Origin: Planctomycetaceae bacterium
GTDB lineage: Bacteria; Planctomycetota; Planctomycetia; Pirellulales; Thermoguttaceae
Assembly (NCBI GenBank): GCA_009783865.1
Contig: WRCR01000203.1
Location: 1-7,166 of the forward strand
Direction: 5' to 3'
Length of the DNA stretch: 7,166 nt
The notes under the pieces were generated by a model, which saw only the letters and a program-made list of their open reading frames with translations, did no database searches and was not told where the DNA came from. The number at the start of each line of letters is the position of its first letter. The stretch's first letter is position 1. A program made the translations under genes and the position numbers. This document shows positions 1 to 6,766 of this stretch, one piece after another.

Positions 1-2928
1 ACCTTCATCGTTGAAATCCACTTTAGCGGTGTGAACGAGAGTTTGCTGAACGCCTTCCGCATCGTAATTCAAGCGGAAGAGTTTCAGTTCGCCTTCGCCC
101 GAAACCGGTTTGCCGTCAAGCCGCCGCGCTTGAAAACTGACGGCAATCTTTTGGTTGACGATGTAATGCCCTTTGTCCGTCCAAGTGTAAATCTTGAACG
201 GTTCCCGTGCAACGAGAACAGTACCGCTGCCGGTTATTGTTCTGCGGGAATTGTCAATTACTTCAGCCGTGATGGAATAACGCTGGCTGTCATCGGGAAA
301 CAATGCTTTTGCAAGAGACGTGTCTATTGGTACCTCGACGGTGCCGTCCGGTTTGATTTTAGTTTCCGCTTCGGCAACAACTTCCGGCGGACCCGAATAG
401 TACGGATTCCAGAACGGCGCAGGTCGGATACATCCCCAGCGGTGAAAGCCGGGCAGCCACGGCGTATCGTAAGAAAACCAGCCGTAACCGCTGCCGTAAA
501 ACCAATCCCACGGAAGAGCCGGATACCAATTCGCATCCGCCTTTTCACGGAGGACTTTGTACTTCACCGTTGCTTCGCTGACCGGCGAACCGAAGTAATA
601 CCTGGCGTTGATTTTCACGTTGAATTTTTCACCGAGTGCGACCGGTTCTGTCGGCGCATCGACCGATACTTCGTATTCCGGCTTCTTATATTCTTCAACG
701 CGGAAGGTTCCTCCGCCTGAATTTGAATGTGGAAAACTGACGTTAAAAACACCCAGCGGACAGTCCTTCGGCAGTTCCAATTCACCGGCATAACCGCCGT
801 AGTTGTCAAGCGTTACTGCTGCTTCAGATAACTTCTCTCCTCTGGGATTGAAAATTTCATAACCAACCTTCTTGCCAGCCCATTCGCTTTTTTCTGTCTG
901 GTCATACTTTGAAGTTCCTGTCCAGAATTTGTACTTCACGGTATCGCCGGGACGATAAACCGGTCTGTCCGTTATGAAAAACGTTTTGACTTCGTTGTAC
1001 TGCTGGTCATAGCGTTCGCCAAACCAGAGCGAATTGAAACCGAGAAAAGCAAATCGTTGAGCGGCTGCGCGCTTCCCGTTTGCATCAATACCGGTTGTTA
1101 TGAGAAAAGTATATCCGCCGAACTGATATTCCGAGTCAATGATAACGAGACCGTCTTTATCGGAGGTCTTATTCAGGGTTGCGAATTTCCATTCAGGAGG
1201 CAGTTGCCGCTGCCTGTTATTCTGCACCGTTTCATAGCGTTGTTCATTGTTGTAGCCGAAGAAGTCCAGCGAAACATTCTCCAGCGGCTGACCGGTTTGC
1301 GCATCCGCAACGTAATACAGCACCGCCTTGTCCAACTGTTTCTGCACAATAGCAGTGTCGGAAAGGAAGACAACCGCATACTGCGTGTTGCCGTTCTCCA
1401 TTTCACACTTGATAAGAAACGCGCCGAATTTACCGAGGTTCAAATCAATCTGCACATCGCTGTCAAAATACTTTTCGGCGGGTTCCAAAGGAACATCCCA
1501 CTGGGCAACTTGTTTACCAAGATATTTTTGACGAAGTTCTCCTCCTTTGCTCTTGTCCCAAATCATGTTGTAGCCGATTCGTTCAATTTGAATCTTCTGC
1601 CAATCAATCTGTTTCGGTTGGGACTTCAGATATTCTTTTATGTCCTTAAACAATTCGGGGATTTTAATTTCCGTTGCGGTCAGATGTAATTTTTTCCCAT
1701 TGCGGAAAATATAGCGCAAGAACGGCTTTGCCCCTTTGGTATCGGAACCGGCACGGTCGAAGCGTCCCCAGTTGCCGGTGATTTGATTTATACGGTCTGT
1801 TATGTATTGTCTGATTTGGACAACCTGTTTTTTCGCAAGTTCTTTTTCGTAATAACTGACTGCCTTTTCATACTGCATTCGGTTTTCGGAAATCTGCGCA
1901 AGGTTCTGCCAAGCATCGCATTGTTTATAGAGAGCGATGTAGTGGAACTCATCGGGTAATTCAAATCGTTTTATACCGCCTGCCAATTTTGCGATAACTT
2001 CGTTGTCGTTCAGCGATTCCATACTCCAGATGCTTGCAAGGCGGTCTGTTTCGTTTTCCTGCTTTCTGTTTCGGAAAAACGAATACTCCTGCAAGGTATG
2101 TTCACCGAATTGCGAAAGCGCGAAGTCCGCCCGCTGCCGCAGTTCTGATTGGCAAAAATTCTTTTCGTCTAGTTTCGTTGCCTGATTGAGACACCACCGC
2201 CAGCGTTCACCGTCGTTCTTTGCGTTCTCGAATGTCTCCGGCAGGGAGTACAAAATCGGGTTGCCTTCTTCGTCAACCGGTGCGAAACTTCGTTGTCCGC
2301 CGCGATACCAGTTCTCGGTTTCGTAATCCGGCAGCGTTTCAATATCGGTCAAAATCTGCATTTTCCATCCGGTGTTCCAATGTCCGGCAAAGTCGTAATA
2401 TAACTGAGCGACTTCGGATGTTGCAGCAACATCGTCTTGCGGGGACGCTAAGAGAAGTGCTTGCTGATAGAGTTGTAATATCCGAATTCTATCGTGTTCA
2501 GTTGCGTTTGCCTGTTGTCCGCTGTACTGTCTGCGTTGAAATTTATTGTCGATGATGCTGCCGTAGGATGTCCCGCGCAATCTTTCCCACGCTTTTATCA
2601 CACCGCCGATGACACGCCAATCCGTCTGATGGGCTTTCAGAACTTCTTCGAGGAATTCTTCGATTTCGGCAACTTTGTTGAGACGATGCATACAATCCGC
2701 AGCAAGTACAACGCCTTCGGCAATATCCTTGCTGTTTTCATTTTTCGGGTCAAGCAAAAACGGACGCAATTTTTCCAGTGCGTCTTTCGGAAGTCCCTGC
2801 GCAACCATTTTGTTTGCATCAGCGAGGATATTTCCTCCATCGTTTGCGGATGGATTTGCTCCCGTGATGAAGGAACAAAGGGCAATAACCGACAACATTA
2901 AAACCGATATAACGAAAATCTTTTCCAT
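1..2928 (-). CDS. Alpha-2-macroglobulin family protein, N-terminal 976 residues (runs off the left edge)
   Basis: The minus-strand frame from ATG at 2928 stays open to base 1, so the gene is truncated by the window and not broken. The first 24 or so residues look like a signal peptide: Lys3, a hydrophobic stretch FVISVLMLSVIALCSF, then small residues. Residues about 30-480 are mostly helical and TPR-like and include the GERWRW motif I associate with large bacterial A2Ms. Macroglobulin beta-domains follow. TDRPVYRPGD at 653-662 is the classic MG2-domain signature, and FRVEEYKKPEYEV at 742-754 is another A2M hallmark. An aromatic-rich insert occupies 801-844. The thioester (CxEQ-type) and C-terminal receptor-like domains would lie beyond the left edge, so protease trapping by thioester cannot be judged. 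By family knowledge, bacterial A2Ms are periplasmic or surface protease traps. The role here is inferred. Family assignment is strong. Confidence 0.93.
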   Translation of the reverse strand, partial: MEKIFVISVLMLSVIALCSFITGANPSANDGGNILADANKMVAQGLPKDALEKLRPFLLDPKNENSKDIAEGVVLAADCMHRLNKVAEIEEFLEEVLKAHQTDWRVIGGVIKAWERLRGTSYGSIIDNKFQRRQYSGQQANATEHDRIRILQLYQQALLLASPQDDVAATSEVAQLYYDFAGHWNTGWKMQILTDIETLPDYETENWYRGGQRSFAPVDEEGNPILYSLPETFENAKNDGERWRWCLNQATKLDEKNFCQSELRQRADFALSQFGEHTLQEYSFFRNRKQENETDRLASIWSMESLNDNEVIAKLAGGIKRFELPDEFHYIALYKQCDAWQNLAQISENRMQYEKAVSYYEKELAKKQVVQIRQYITDRINQITGNWGRFDRAGSDTKGAKPFLRYIFRNGKKLHLTATEIKIPELFKDIKEYLKSQPKQIDWQKIQIERIGYNMIWDKSKGGELRQKYLGKQVAQWDVPLEPAEKYFDSDVQIDLNLGKFGAFLIKCEMENGNTQYAVVFLSDTAIVQKQLDKAVLYYVADAQTGQPLENVSLDFFGYNNEQRYETVQNNRQRQLPPEWKFATLNKTSDKDGLVIIDSEYQFGGYTFLITTGIDANGKRAAAQRFAFLGFNSLWFGERYDQQYNEVKTFFITDRPVYRPGDTVKYKFWTGTSKYDQTEKSEWAGKKVGYEIFNPRGEKLSEAAVTLDNYGGYAGELELPKDCPLGVFNVSFPHSNSGGGTFRVEEYKKPEYEVSVDAPTEPVALGEKFNVKINARYYFGSPVSEATVKYKVLREKADANWYPALPWDWFYGSGYGWFSYDTPWLPGFHRWGCIRPAPFWNPYYSGPPEVVAEAETKIKPDGTVEVPIDTSLAKALFPDDSQRYSITAEVIDNSRRTITGSGTVLVAREPFKIYTWTDKGHYIVNQKIAVSFQARRLDGKPVSGEGELKLFRLNYDAEGVQQTLVHTAKVDFNDEG

Positions 2929-2983
2929 AGTTCTTGCTGCGTTCCTTGCGGACGCTGTTAGAGGGAATGTATCTTTTATGAGT

Positions 2984-3011
2984 ATTGTAGCGGATTTACG
3001 GCGAAATGCAA
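2984..3011 (-). promoter_or_regulatory. Candidate promoter for the A2M gene
   Basis: On the minus strand, TACAAT (plus positions 2984-2989) matches the sigma-70 -10 box at 5 of 6 bases. TTGCAT (3006-3011) sits 16 bp upstream but matches the -35 box only in its first three bases. Transcription would start near 2977, giving a leader of about 50 nt before ATG at 2928. A weak AGGAA ribosome-binding candidate lies 13 nt upstream of that ATG, farther away than usual. This is a sequence-match prediction only. Confidence 0.4.
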
Positions 3012-3023
3012 CGTTTGCCGTAC

Positions 3024-3051
3024 TTGACAATCACGTAAATTTGATTAGTAT
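3024..3051 (+). promoter_or_regulatory. Sigma-70-type promoter for the lipoprotein-ybeY-helicase operon
   Basis: A perfect TTGACA -35 box (3024-3029) is followed after 16 bp by TAGTAT (3046-3051), which matches the -10 consensus at 4 of 6 bases including the key first TA and final T. The predicted start is near 3058, giving a leader of about 40 nt before ATG at 3098. The -35 box is only 12 bp from the candidate -35 of the divergent A2M promoter, so the two could compete for polymerase or share a regulator. No operator palindrome is obvious between them. Confidence 0.6.
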
Positions 3052-3097
3052 TTTCCATGTTGTTTTCGTTTTTAATTTCTAACATCCTTATATCTAT

Positions 3098-3949
3098 ATG
3101 ACGTACCAACCGCATTTTCATAGTACATTTTTTTTCATTTTGTTGATTTTTCTTCTGCCGCTGTTTTCCGGCTGCGATTCTCCAAAAGAACCGGCAAAAC
3201 CCGCTCCGGTGGAAACGAAAATTACGGCAGCAGAGTCAAAGGTAGTCAAGTCGTTGAAATTAGACGACAAGGACGTAGATGATACCGCTCTTGCCGAGGT
3301 TTGCAAAAACAATCCCGAACTCCTTGAATTGACACTCAGCAATACAAAAATTACCGATGCCGGTTTGATACACCTGACTCAACTGCCGAAGTTGAAAAAA
3401 ATACGTCTGTCCAAGACCGCTATCACCGATGCCGGAATGAATTCCTTGTCGAAATGCGAATATCTCGAAGACATCGATTTGAGCCAAACGAAAATCGGCA
3501 ACCTTGGTGTTTGGGAATTGCGCGCGCTGCCCCGCTTGAAACGCTTCAACCTTTATCTAACTTTCGTGACGGATTCCGGAATCGATTCGTTCCAAAAAGG
3601 CGAACATCGTTCAGCGGCGAAAATCGAATGGCTGAACCTCGACAAATGTCCCATCACCGATGTCTGTCTTCTGAAACTGGCTTCGTTAACGAACCTTTCG
3701 TGGATGCATTTGGGCGGCACGGCAATCACCGATGCCGGTCTCGCCGAACTTGCGAAATTGGAACCGCTAAAAGAAGTTATCGTTACAAAAACGGAGACAA
3801 CACTCGAAGGTATTGAAAAATTGCGGCAAGCACGTCCTGATATGAAAGTCCGTGATAACATCAGCGAAAACACACCGCAAGAAGACATTGACGAAGCGAA
3901 AGAATACCGTAAAACGCTTGTTAAATTCATCGAAGGAGCAGACAAATGA
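3098..3949 (+). CDS. Leucine-rich-repeat lipoprotein
   Basis: This 283-residue protein starts with a hydrophobic signal (FFFILLIFLLPLFSG) ending in a lipobox-like LFSGC, so Cys26 is the likely lipidated residue. The n-region is unusual in having histidines but no Lys or Arg. Asp follows the cysteine; in E. coli that favours inner-membrane retention, though whether the rule applies here is unknown. A Lys/Pro-rich linker (28-47) leads into about eight leucine-rich repeats of 24 residues (48-252) with the pattern LxxLxLxxTxITDAGLxxL, common in planctomycetes. A charged helical tail ends the protein. LRR domains usually bind other proteins; the partner here is unknown. The start is the only ATG after the in-frame stop at 3080, although no clear ribosome-binding site precedes it. 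The last 4 bases overlap ybeY. Confidence 0.88.
   Translation: MTYQPHFHSTFFFILLIFLLPLFSGCDSPKEPAKPAPVETKITAAESKVVKSLKLDDKDVDDTALAEVCKNNPELLELTLSNTKITDAGLIHLTQLPKLKKIRLSKTAITDAGMNSLSKCEYLEDIDLSQTKIGNLGVWELRALPRLKRFNLYLTFVTDSGIDSFQKGEHRSAAKIEWLNLDKCPITDVCLLKLASLTNLSWMHLGGTAITDAGLAELAKLEPLKEVIVTKTETTLEGIEKLRQARPDMKVRDNISENTPQEDIDEAKEYRKTLVKFIEGADK
3239..3850 (+). repeat. Leucine-rich repeat coding units (72-bp period)
   Basis: The repeat period shows at the DNA level. The core ATYACCGATGCCGG or a close variant recurs at 3350-3363, 3422-3435, 3653-3666 and 3725-3738. Neighbouring copies are 72 bp apart (24 codons). The second and third are 231 bp apart, equal to three units plus 15 bp, which matches a five-residue insertion around GEHRSAAK. 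Intermediate units have diverged. The pattern suggests growth by internal duplication followed by drift. Confidence 0.8.
3935..3938 (+). promoter_or_regulatory. Ribosome-binding site of ybeY
   Basis: GGAG lies 7 nt before ATG at 3946, inside the end of the lipoprotein gene. With the ATGA stop/start overlap at 3946-3949 it supports this ATG as the true start and suggests translational coupling between the two genes. Confidence 0.75.
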
Positions 3950-4431
3950 CGGACGGGGAACCGCTGCTTGTCGAAATACTCGACGAACAGACCATTCTGA
4001 AACCGGATTTGAACCGGATTCGGGAAGTATGCGGATTTATCCTCGCCGATGCGGGTGTGAATTCCGGTCGGGTTGCGGTAGTCCTAGTTGATAATGAGAC
4101 GATTCAGCAGTATAATAGAGAATTCCTGAAACATGACTTTCCGACAGATGTCATCAGTTTTCCGCTGGAAGAGCGTTTGGAACAGGGCTATCTCGAAGGT
4201 GAAATTCTGGTCAGCACGGAGACCGCAAAAGAACGTGCCGCCGAATTTCAATGGTCGGCAGAGGAAGAAATGCTGCTCTATGCGGTTCACGGAATACTGC
4301 ATTTAACGGGATATGATGATACGACACCGGAAGAGCGCGTTGTCATGCGTCAGAAAGAAGCGGAGTATCTTCGGCGAATCGGGATAACGGTTCCCGATTG
4401 GCTGCCGGAAGATTGGGAAGAAGAGGAATAA
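3946..4431 (+). CDS. ybeY: Endoribonuclease YbeY (rRNA maturation factor), Asp-ligand variant
   Basis: The 161-residue length fits the UPF0054/YbeY family, a cytoplasmic zinc-dependent endoribonuclease needed for 16S rRNA 3' maturation and ribosome quality control. Visible family blocks are YNREFLKHDFPTDVISFP (57-74), LEGEILVSTETAKERA (about 85-100) and the metal site HGILHLTGYDD (115-125). The usual site is H-x3-H-x5-H. Here His115 and His119 are kept but the third ligand is Asp125. The conserved Arg of the YRGKD block (Arg59 in E. coli) is Leu61. As I recall, Bacteroidetes YbeY proteins carry the same pair of changes, so this is probably a functional lineage variant. The C-terminus is acidic (EDWEEEE). 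The gene overlaps the lipoprotein gene by 4 bases and is 41 bp upstream of the helicase gene, another RNA-acting protein. Confidence 0.95.
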   Translation: MTDGEPLLVEILDEQTILKPDLNRIREVCGFILADAGVNSGRVAVVLVDNETIQQYNREFLKHDFPTDVISFPLEERLEQGYLEGEILVSTETAKERAAEFQWSAEEEMLLYAVHGILHLTGYDDTTPEERVVMRQKEAEYLRRIGITVPDWLPEDWEEEE

Positions 4432-4460
4432 AATACTACCAAACAAATTGAATCAGAAAA

Positions 4461-4464
4461 AGGA
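4461..4464 (+). promoter_or_regulatory. Ribosome-binding site deciding the helicase TTG start
   Basis: AGGA ends 8 nt before TTG at 4473. An in-frame TGA at 4449 limits extension upstream, and the next in-frame ATG falls near residue 133, inside the low-complexity region. TTG is therefore the best-supported start. Confidence 0.65.
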
Positions 4465-4472
4465 ATTGCAAC

Positions 4473-6722
4473 TTGGCAAACGAAAAGACGAATAGAAAAA
4501 ACAGTAAAAGACATCACAATCACAAGGGGCGCGGCGATAGATACGTTGAAGATTTCCGCTGGGGATTCGTGTACGGAGAAGAGCCGGAAGACAAGCCCGA
4601 TGTCTCCGAAAAGAAACCGGTTGAACGCAAACCGCCTGAACGCAAACCTCAAGGGCAAAAACCGGCGGAGAATAAAAAATCAACTCCTCCGAAGACAGCA
4701 CCCGCTGCTTCTCCGTCTGTTGCACCACCTGCTGCACCGGCAGCACCGGTTAAGAAAAATAAAAAGCCGCCGCAGCAACAGAAAAATGTTAGCCGACCGG
4801 CGAAACCGGCAGTCGAAGATGACGACTTAAATCTGCCGTCTTACGGACGTACGCCGGTTCCGCGCCCCGGTGAAATGCTTCCTGATTCTTCATTGCCGCC
4901 TTCATTACCGGGCAAGCCGGTTTTACCAAGTAAGCCGTTGCCTGAAAAAACGGCAAAGCCGCGTCCGCAAAGTACTACGCAAAAGAGTCCGCCGCAGAAA
5001 ACTCCTCAAAAACCGGAGAGACCGTTCTCTTACCCGCAGTTAGCAGCATTCAAAGAACAGATGGTTTGGGATGCCGAGAAGCGGGATTATGTACCGCTTA
5101 CGGTCCCCAAGAGTACCGTCAAAAGTACCGCTGACAACACTGTTAAAGGCAGCACTGTTAAAAGTACTCCTCCAAAACGGCAGCCGGAACCGCCGCAAAG
5201 AACAACGCAGAAAACAGCACCGGAAACAAAGCCGCCTGTCAAATCACCGGCGAAGGATGTTCCCGAAATTGTTCCGCCAAAGAATATACCGGAAAAAGCC
5301 GTTGCTAAACCAGTTCCGAAGCCAACGCCGGTGCCGCCTTTCAAGGACGAACCGAAACCCGTTAAAAAACCGGAAACGGAATATGAAAAAAAGCGGCAGC
5401 AGCGGCGCGCAAATGTTCCGCCGATGTCCGGCGTTGCCATCACCGGAGAGAAACTCGATGCCGGTAATATCGAAGCCGAGGCAAGCGGTTTTATCAAACT
5501 CGGTGTTTCCGATACTATGCTTGAAGCGTTGAAACTTCTGCGCTATCTTGAACCGACACCGATTCAATCCGGCGTATTTGAGCGGGTAAAATCCGGTATT
5601 GATGTAATGGGGCAGGCACAAACCGGCACAGGTAAGACAGCGGCGTTTTGTATTCCGATTATTGAAGCAATCGAGGAATGTCCGCCCGGCGACGACCCCG
5701 TTGCACTGATTCTTGTTCCGACAAGAGAGTTAGCGGTTCAAGTACGGGACGAAGCGGCAAAGTTGGCTTACGGGCGGGAAATCCGCACTACCGCTTGTTA
5801 CGGTGGCAAACCGCTGGCGAAACAAATTGAGCGGCTCAAAAGCGGTGTTGATATACTCGTCGGCACTCCGGGGCGTATTCTCGATTTAATGAATCGGCGG
5901 GCTTTGTTCCTTGATTCCTTGCGCTGGGTAGTGCTTGACGAAGCAGACCGGATGCTGGACATCGGTTTTCGTCCGTCCATCGAAAAGATTTTGCGCCGCA
6001 CTCCGAATAACAGGCAAACGCTTTTGTTTAGTGCGACGCTTGCGCCGCCGGTTGTCCGTCTGGCGGAAAAGTATATGAACGAACCGGTAGTTCTTGATTT
6101 CTCAAACAAGAACATCGCTGTCGAAACGATTGAGCAGTTCTATGTGACGGTTGACCCGCAGCGGAAGTTTGACGCGCTGGTTCATCTTTTGAATGAGCAG
6201 GAACCGCAGCAGGCGATTATCTTCACGAGAACGAAGCGCGGTGCTGACCGCTTGGCGCGGCTTCTCGCTAACCGATTTGAGAATTTAGCGGCAATACACG
6301 GTGATTTAACGCAGGATGTCCGCGACCAAGTGATGGCGAAATTCCGCAGCGGCAAAGTGCGGTATCTTGTTGCGACCGATGTAGTCGGACGGGGAATTGA
6401 CGTGACGGGCATTTCGCACATTATCAATTATGATGTACCGGCGTTTTGTGATGATTATGTTCATCGTGTCGGCAGAACCGGCAGAATGGGACGCGAAGGT
6501 GTTGCGTTCACTTTTGTGACGGTTGCTGAAGGTTCTGAATTAACACGGATTGAAATGCGGATTAACAAACTTCTTAAGCGTGCGGAGTTAAAAGGATTTG
6601 AAGCGTTTCAAAAACCGGTCGCATTGCCGGAAGATTCCGATGATGGTGATGAGACAGCGGAGTTGACATCGCCGAAGCCGATATTCGGTAAGAAGGTGCG
6701 TAAAGTCCGCCGGGCATTGTAG
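4473..6722 (+). CDS. DEAD-box RNA helicase (RhlE-like core) with long Lys/Pro-rich N-terminal extension
   Basis: This 749-residue protein has a complete ATP-dependent RNA helicase core at about 338-700. Visible motifs are Phe340 and PTPIQ (361-365) of the Q motif, AQTGTGKT with Lys388, PTREL (416-420), TPGR (465-468), DEAD (489-492), SAT (520-522), ATDVVGRGID (634-643) and HRVGRTGR (664-671). All catalytic motifs are intact, so it should unwind or remodel RNA in the cytoplasm. The core resembles RhlE most (GGKPLAKQ, LDEADRMLDIGF). About 330 residues precede it, rich in Lys, Pro, Ala and Thr and probably disordered, whereas RhlE-type proteins usually begin almost at the core. The C-terminal tail is acidic, then basic (KKVRKVRRAL). 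Co-location with ybeY suggests work on rRNA or ribosome assembly, which is inference. The start is TTG at 4473. Confidence 0.95.
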   Translation: MANEKTNRKNSKRHHNHKGRGDRYVEDFRWGFVYGEEPEDKPDVSEKKPVERKPPERKPQGQKPAENKKSTPPKTAPAASPSVAPPAAPAAPVKKNKKPPQQQKNVSRPAKPAVEDDDLNLPSYGRTPVPRPGEMLPDSSLPPSLPGKPVLPSKPLPEKTAKPRPQSTTQKSPPQKTPQKPERPFSYPQLAAFKEQMVWDAEKRDYVPLTVPKSTVKSTADNTVKGSTVKSTPPKRQPEPPQRTTQKTAPETKPPVKSPAKDVPEIVPPKNIPEKAVAKPVPKPTPVPPFKDEPKPVKKPETEYEKKRQQRRANVPPMSGVAITGEKLDAGNIEAEASGFIKLGVSDTMLEALKLLRYLEPTPIQSGVFERVKSGIDVMGQAQTGTGKTAAFCIPIIEAIEECPPGDDPVALILVPTRELAVQVRDEAAKLAYGREIRTTACYGGKPLAKQIERLKSGVDILVGTPGRILDLMNRRALFLDSLRWVVLDEADRMLDIGFRPSIEKILRRTPNNRQTLLFSATLAPPVVRLAEKYMNEPVVLDFSNKNIAVETIEQFYVTVDPQRKFDALVHLLNEQEPQQAIIFTRTKRGADRLARLLANRFENLAAIHGDLTQDVRDQVMAKFRSGKVRYLVATDVVGRGIDVTGISHIINYDVPAFCDDYVHRVGRTGRMGREGVAFTFVTVAEGSELTRIEMRINKLLKRAELKGFEAFQKPVALPEDSDDGDETAELTSPKPIFGKKVRKVRRAL
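4606..5460 (+). other. Low-complexity Lys/Pro/Ala/Thr-rich coding segment (disordered helicase extension)
   Basis: Helicase residues about 45-330 consist largely of Lys, Pro, Ala, Thr, Glu and Arg and are predicted by eye to be disordered and strongly basic. Three less biased islands stand out along the extension: DRYVEDFRWGFVYG (22-35, just before this segment), an acidic-then-aromatic stretch from DDDLNLPSYGR (116-126), and PFSYPQLAAF through VWDAEKRDYVPL (184-209). These could be short binding motifs. The rest probably serves as a flexible RNA-binding tether. Confidence 0.75.
5109..5168 (+). repeat. Degenerate K-S/G-S-T-V short repeat inside the helicase gene
   Basis: Residues 213-232 read as repeated units of the KSTVK type (KSTVKST, then NTVKGSTVKST). 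The DNA carries matching near-copies of AAAAGTACCG and ACTGTTAAAG. This looks like recent slippage or small duplications in the low-complexity region, and its length may vary between strains. Confidence 0.6.
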
Positions 6723-6734
6723 TTAGCGTAATAC

Positions 6735-6766
6735 CGGCGGGCGTAAGCCCGCCGCTGATTTTATTT
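6735..6766 (+). terminator. Rho-independent terminator of the helicase operon
   Basis: CGGCGGGC (6735-6742) pairs perfectly with GCCCGCCG (6747-6754) around a GTAA loop, a GNRA-type tetraloop in RNA. The T-rich tract GATTTTATTT follows. It begins 12 bp after the helicase stop codon. On the opposite strand the hairpin is not followed by a T tract, and it lies beyond the stop codon of the convergent gene (6761-6763), so it is mainly a plus-strand terminator, though the stem could also stabilise the convergent mRNA end. Confidence 0.75.

Noticed and set aside
31..720. 229-residue plus-strand open frame
   Set aside because: It lies antisense to the A2M gene, whose frame is continuous and carries recognisable MG2 and FRVEEY motifs here. 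The plus-strand translation has no recognisable domain and an odd Arg/Phe-rich composition.
1057..1689. 210-residue plus-strand open frame
   Set aside because: It is also antisense to the A2M coding region and has no family signature or convincing ribosome-binding site. It is the expected shadow of a stop-poor opposite strand.
2868..2928. Lipobox in the A2M signal peptide (cysteine in VIALCSF)
   Set aside because: The residue before Cys is Leu, not Gly, Ala or Ser, and the cysteine lies inside the hydrophobic core. A type I signal peptide cut after the later small residues fits better.
2494..3082. Two overlapping plus-strand frames of 135 residues each near the A2M N-terminus
   Set aside because: They mirror the A2M signal and helical region and run into the divergent promoter area. 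Neither resembles a known protein.
5071..5532. Arg-rich 153-residue plus-strand frame and a Gly-rich minus-strand frame (5087-5497) inside the helicase gene
   Set aside because: Both are frame shadows of the Lys/Pro-rich repeat-like coding sequence. Biased codons keep alternative frames open, and neither has family motifs.
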